Positions 59,408-62,375 of a stretch of 62,375 nucleotides of DNA are shown one piece after another (position 1 is the stretch's first letter; each line of letters opens with the position of its first letter). The position numbers and the translations under genes are program-made. The DNA is from Akkermansiaceae bacterium. Its GTDB lineage: Bacteria > Verrucomicrobiota > Verrucomicrobiia > Verrucomicrobiales > Akkermansiaceae. The stretch covers positions 1 through 62,375 of the forward strand of contig JACKPZ010000023.1 in assembly GCA_024233135.1 (NCBI GenBank). Direction: 5' to 3'. Under the pieces are notes generated by a model. The model had not been told where the DNA came from, made no database searches, and saw only the letters and a list, made by a program, of their open reading frames with translations.

Positions 59408-62375
59408 ATGAAGATATCCGCCAAAAACCTCCTCGTGCTGGCCTCCGCGGGTTCTGGAAAAACCTACCAACTCGGCAACCGGATCATCAGCTCGCTCGTT
59501 CGCGGCGCCCCACCACGTTCCATCGCCGCGCTCACGTTCACCCGGAAGGCCGCCGGCGAGTTCGCCGATTCGGTCCTCACGAAACTCGCCCGCGCCGCGG
59601 CCGACCCATCCGCGGCGGATCTTCTGAAACGCGATATCCAGAACTCCGAAGCCGATTTCCCCGAGCTGCTGGAAACCACCGTGCGGGGGCTTCCGGAAAT
59701 CACCTTCGGCACAATGGACAGCTTCTTCGCCTCCGTCGTCCGGGGCTTCCAGTTCGAGCTCGGCCTCACCGGCGGCCCCTTCGACCTCATCGAAGGACCG
59801 CGGGCCCGCATTCTCGCGGATGACCTCATCGCCTCGATCCTCGGTTCCGCCTTCGGTTCCGAACGCGGCGGCGAGTTTCTTCACGCCTTCCGGCGCGCCA
59901 CCATCGGCCGGGAGGAACAAGGAGTGCTCGATCCGCTGCGGCGTTCGGTCGATACCTGGCTCGAACTCCACCGCTCGCGATCCGAATCCGACTGGGGCGA
60001 TCCACCGTTCGAAACCCGTGAGCCCGTCGTCTGGGAAGAGGAGAAACACCAACTCGGCGCCAAGGCGCGGTCTCTCATCGACTCGATCGAGTTCACCCGC
60101 AAGGGACAGCGTGAAGCCATGGAAAACGCGATCCAATCGATCTCGGAACACACCATCGGCAGCGGCAGTCTCAACAGCGCGGGCTCCTTGCTGGATTCAC
60201 TCCTCGCGGCCACCGCAGAAGAAGGAGACCTCGTGTTGCGTTTCTACAAGGAGTTCACCGTCCACGGACCTGCCGCGGAAGCGTTGAAAAAACTCGTGCA
60301 CCTCGCAGCGGCGTGCGAAGCAGGTGCGGCCCTCCAGCGCACGCGCGCGATCCGCGAGGTCGTTTCCCACTACGACGAGAGGAAGGAAACGATTCATCGC
60401 ATCGCCGGACGCCTCGGCTTTGACGACGTCAAACACCTCATGGGCAGATGGGCACGGGACGAGGACGCCCGCCTGCGCCGGGAATCTGTCGATTTCCGAA
60501 TCGACGCAAGAATCGATCATTGGCTCCTGGACGAATTCCAAGACACCAGCCGCGCCGACTGGACCGCGCTTCATCCCCTCCTCGACGAGGCGATCACAAG
60601 GGAGGACGCGACCACCTTCATCGTGGGGGACCGCAAGCAGGCCATCTACGCCTGGCGCGGAGGAGACGTCGGCCTCTTCGACGAAATCCTCGAAGGCTAC
60701 CGTGGCGGTTTCGAAATCGAGCCGATGGTCGAGTCATGGCGCTCGTCTCCCGAAGTGCTTGAGTTCGTGAACCAAGTCTGTGGTGACGAGGAAACCCTCC
60801 CTCAACTGTTCGGAGATGCCACCCGCACCTGGTTGGCGGATTGGCAGGACCATGTTTCCGCCTCTCCCTTGCGATCTCCCGCGCATCGTGGCGAAGTCAG
60901 GGTGGAAATCATCGGAGACCGCGAGGCCCGCTGGCAACGCCTCACGGAGATTCTGAAGGAAAACCACGCCGGCACCAAAAATCTCGTCTGCGGTGTCCTG
61001 CTTCGCAGCAATTCCCTCGTCCGGGACGTGGCGGACCACCTCCGCAACGAGGGATTCGATGTCATCGAAGAAGGTGCCCGCCATCCCGCGCATGACAACC
61101 AGCCCGGCCTGCTGATCCACCGGCTCCTCCGCTGGCTGGCGGACCCTGCGGATCAAGAGGCGCTTGAATTTCTCTACATGACACCCGCGTTGGGCCTCGG
61201 GGATCACGAGTTCGACATTGCGAACCTCTGGACCCAATGGACCGAATCGATCTCACGCTGTGGATTCGCCGCAACTGCTTCCAGCTTTCTGGAAAACCTC
61301 ATCCCCCGGCTTCACCGTTTCGGCGTCCGCCGCTTCGAGGATCTGATCCAACAGCTTGAACTTCTCGATGCTTCCGGCTGCTGCTCCCCGAGCGAGGCTG
61401 CCGAATGGCTTGAGCACCTCGAAGTCTCGCAAAGCCCTGGCGCCGGAGCGATCCAGGTGATGACGGTGCACAAATCGAAAGGCCTGGGTTTCGATCTCGT
61501 CGTGCTTCCGGAACTCTCGAACGATATCATTCCGAAAGCCAACCAGTTCGAGACCGCCACCGGCCCCGGATGGATCCTGCAGGCCCCCCCCAGGTGGGCG
61601 AGACGTATGTTCCCCCCGCTGCGCAAGGCGGAGGAGGATTGGGGCCGGCAACAGCGCCATGAAGCGATCTGTGGCCTGTACGTCGCCCTCACCCGTGCGA
61701 AAAGAGGACTCTATCTCCTGCTCGATCCTGCTCCAGCCAACGAAAAGGACCCGGATCATCCATCCCTCGCACATTGGATCCGGTCGAGTACGGGTTGTTC
61801 AACGGACAATCCCATCTATCAGATCGGACGCTCCGGTTGGAGTTCCGGCCTCGATGACATCGAAGAATCGCAAGATGAACCGCCGACACCGGATCGCGAC
61901 GTCCGTCCGCGAGTCTCCATGCTATCTTATGGAACCCGACTCCGGCCGCGATCCCGCCTCGCCGTCGAACACGGCGTCCACATTCACTCGCTCCTCCAGT
62001 CGATCTCATGGATCGATGATCCCGATGTCCCGATTCCTCAGGAAATCTCCACTTTGGTGTCCCGTCCCGAGCTGGCTCCGGTTTTTCAACGCCAAGGACG
62101 GGAGATCCAACTCCTGCGGGAACAACCGGTTCTCTCGGAAGACGCGACCGGGCACGTCTCGGGCGTCATCGACCGTCTTCACCTTCATCAATCGCCGGAG
62201 CGCCGGGTTCCGCTGGTCGAAATCATCGATTTCAAAACCGACAAGGTATCTTCAACCGCGGAGCTGGTCGATCGCCACGCCGCGCAGCTCGACCGCTACG
62301 CCGCGTGGATTGCGAAGATTCACCCTGAAGCGCAGATCTCGCGGGTTCTCGTGAGCGTCCCGCTCGGGGAATTGG
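59408..62375 (+). CDS. AddA/RecB-like UvrD helicase with C-terminal nuclease, cut by window edge
   Basis: 989 codons are visible and the frame is open to the edge. Walker A is ASAGSGKT (12-19), motif II is LDEFQDTS (from about 374), motif III VGDRKQAIYAWRGG, and motif V TVHKSKGLGFDLVVLP (His688). The end has VSGVIDRLHL and EIIDFKTDKV (Asp941, Lys943), the nuclease motif of AddA and RecB. It is a superfamily 1 helicase-nuclease for double-strand break repair. The remaining C-terminus and any addB partner lie right of the window. A C8 run (about 61584-61591) lies in the coding region. The start ATG is 59408. Confidence 0.9.
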   Translation, partial: MKISAKNLLVLASAGSGKTYQLGNRIISSLVRGAPPRSIAALTFTRKAAGEFADSVLTKLARAAADPSAADLLKRDIQNSEADFPELLETTVRGLPEITFGTMDSFFASVVRGFQFELGLTGGPFDLIEGPRARILADDLIASILGSAFGSERGGEFLHAFRRATIGREEQGVLDPLRRSVDTWLELHRSRSESDWGDPPFETREPVVWEEEKHQLGAKARSLIDSIEFTRKGQREAMENAIQSISEHTIGSGSLNSAGSLLDSLLAATAEEGDLVLRFYKEFTVHGPAAEALKKLVHLAAACEAGAALQRTRAIREVVSHYDERKETIHRIAGRLGFDDVKHLMGRWARDEDARLRRESVDFRIDARIDHWLLDEFQDTSRADWTALHPLLDEAITREDATTFIVGDRKQAIYAWRGGDVGLFDEILEGYRGGFEIEPMVESWRSSPEVLEFVNQVCGDEETLPQLFGDATRTWLADWQDHVSASPLRSPAHRGEVRVEIIGDREARWQRLTEILKENHAGTKNLVCGVLLRSNSLVRDVADHLRNEGFDVIEEGARHPAHDNQPGLLIHRLLRWLADPADQEALEFLYMTPALGLGDHEFDIANLWTQWTESISRCGFAATASSFLENLIPRLHRFGVRRFEDLIQQLELLDASGCCSPSEAAEWLEHLEVSQSPGAGAIQVMTVHKSKGLGFDLVVLPELSNDIIPKANQFETATGPGWILQAPPRWARRMFPPLRKAEEDWGRQQRHEAICGLYVALTRAKRGLYLLLDPAPANEKDPDHPSLAHWIRSSTGCSTDNPIYQIGRSGWSSGLDDIEESQDEPPTPDRDVRPRVSMLSYGTRLRPRSRLAVEHGVHIHSLLQSISWIDDPDVPIPQEISTLVSRPELAPVFQRQGREIQLLREQPVLSEDATGHVSGVIDRLHLHQSPERRVPLVEIIDFKTDKVSSTAELVDRHAAQLDRYAAWIAKIHPEAQISRVLVSVPLGEL

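Overview
The window looks like a chromosomal contig from a free-living member of the Verrucomicrobiota (Verrucomicrobiales-type; Luteolibacter and Haloferula are plausible relatives, inferred from content and not from a marker gene). The reasons are high G+C, two secreted formylglycine-type sulfatases plus a membrane sulfatase-fold enzyme, a PEP-CTERM-sorted metallopeptidase, many secreted proteins of unknown function, a pyrophosphatase ion pump, and several interspersed hairpin/repeat families in the intergenic gaps. No rRNA, tRNA or CRISPR array was recognised.

Layout. 0-1.6 kb: a degenerate repeat, a secreted protein, and a PIN/ribbon-helix-helix toxin-antitoxin pair. 1.7-9.9 kb: a sulfatase, then four genes broken by single-base shifts (lipase-like hydrolase, ROK kinase, acyl-CoA ligase, GH99-like glycosidase), with an intact DMT transporter and a small lipoprotein between them. 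10-14.3 kb: an Ig-like secreted protein, an unknown protein, a LolA-like protein, TatD and PdxH. 14.4-20.5 kb: a giant alpha-2-macroglobulin with a thioester. 20.6-25.5 kb: an SDR and a photolyase-family gene framed by hairpin repeats, ThiG, a HAD phosphatase and an MGDG-synthase-like glycosyltransferase. 25.6-30.6 kb: a membrane protein with a paralogue at 46 kb, a membrane sulfatase-fold enzyme, a secreted protein and RsmD.

30.6-34.7 kb is the most unusual part: six attC-like recombination sites separate five small cassette genes, all on the minus strand, with no integron integrase in view (a CALIN-type array). An IS91-family transposase gene occupies the leading position, directly before the first attC. 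Two cassette proteins end in almost the same peptide, because their last roughly 30 codons lie inside the attC site.

35-40.5 kb: a second secreted sulfatase, HisC, and an MFS transporter gene cut in two by a complete 1306-bp IS5-family element with inverted repeats and a 4-bp target duplication. 40.6-48.1 kb: a PEP-CTERM metallopeptidase, TrpB, several conserved unknowns and a MalY/PatB-type lyase. 48.2-55.1 kb: an unknown gene, the H+/Na+-pyrophosphatase with a strong terminator, a DUF3592-like protein, a tight three-gene unknown operon, and HPr. 55.1-62.4 kb: a feoA-feoB-Cys-rich ferrous iron uptake operon, purine nucleoside phosphorylase, a LysM lipoprotein, a small AraC-type regulator, and an AddA/RecB-like helicase-nuclease that runs off the right edge.

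The functional themes are polysaccharide and sulfate-ester degradation, envelope maintenance, amino acid and cofactor synthesis (His, Trp, PLP, thiazole), and iron uptake, overlaid by active mobile DNA and small structured repeats. Two structured repeats begin exactly at gene stop codons.
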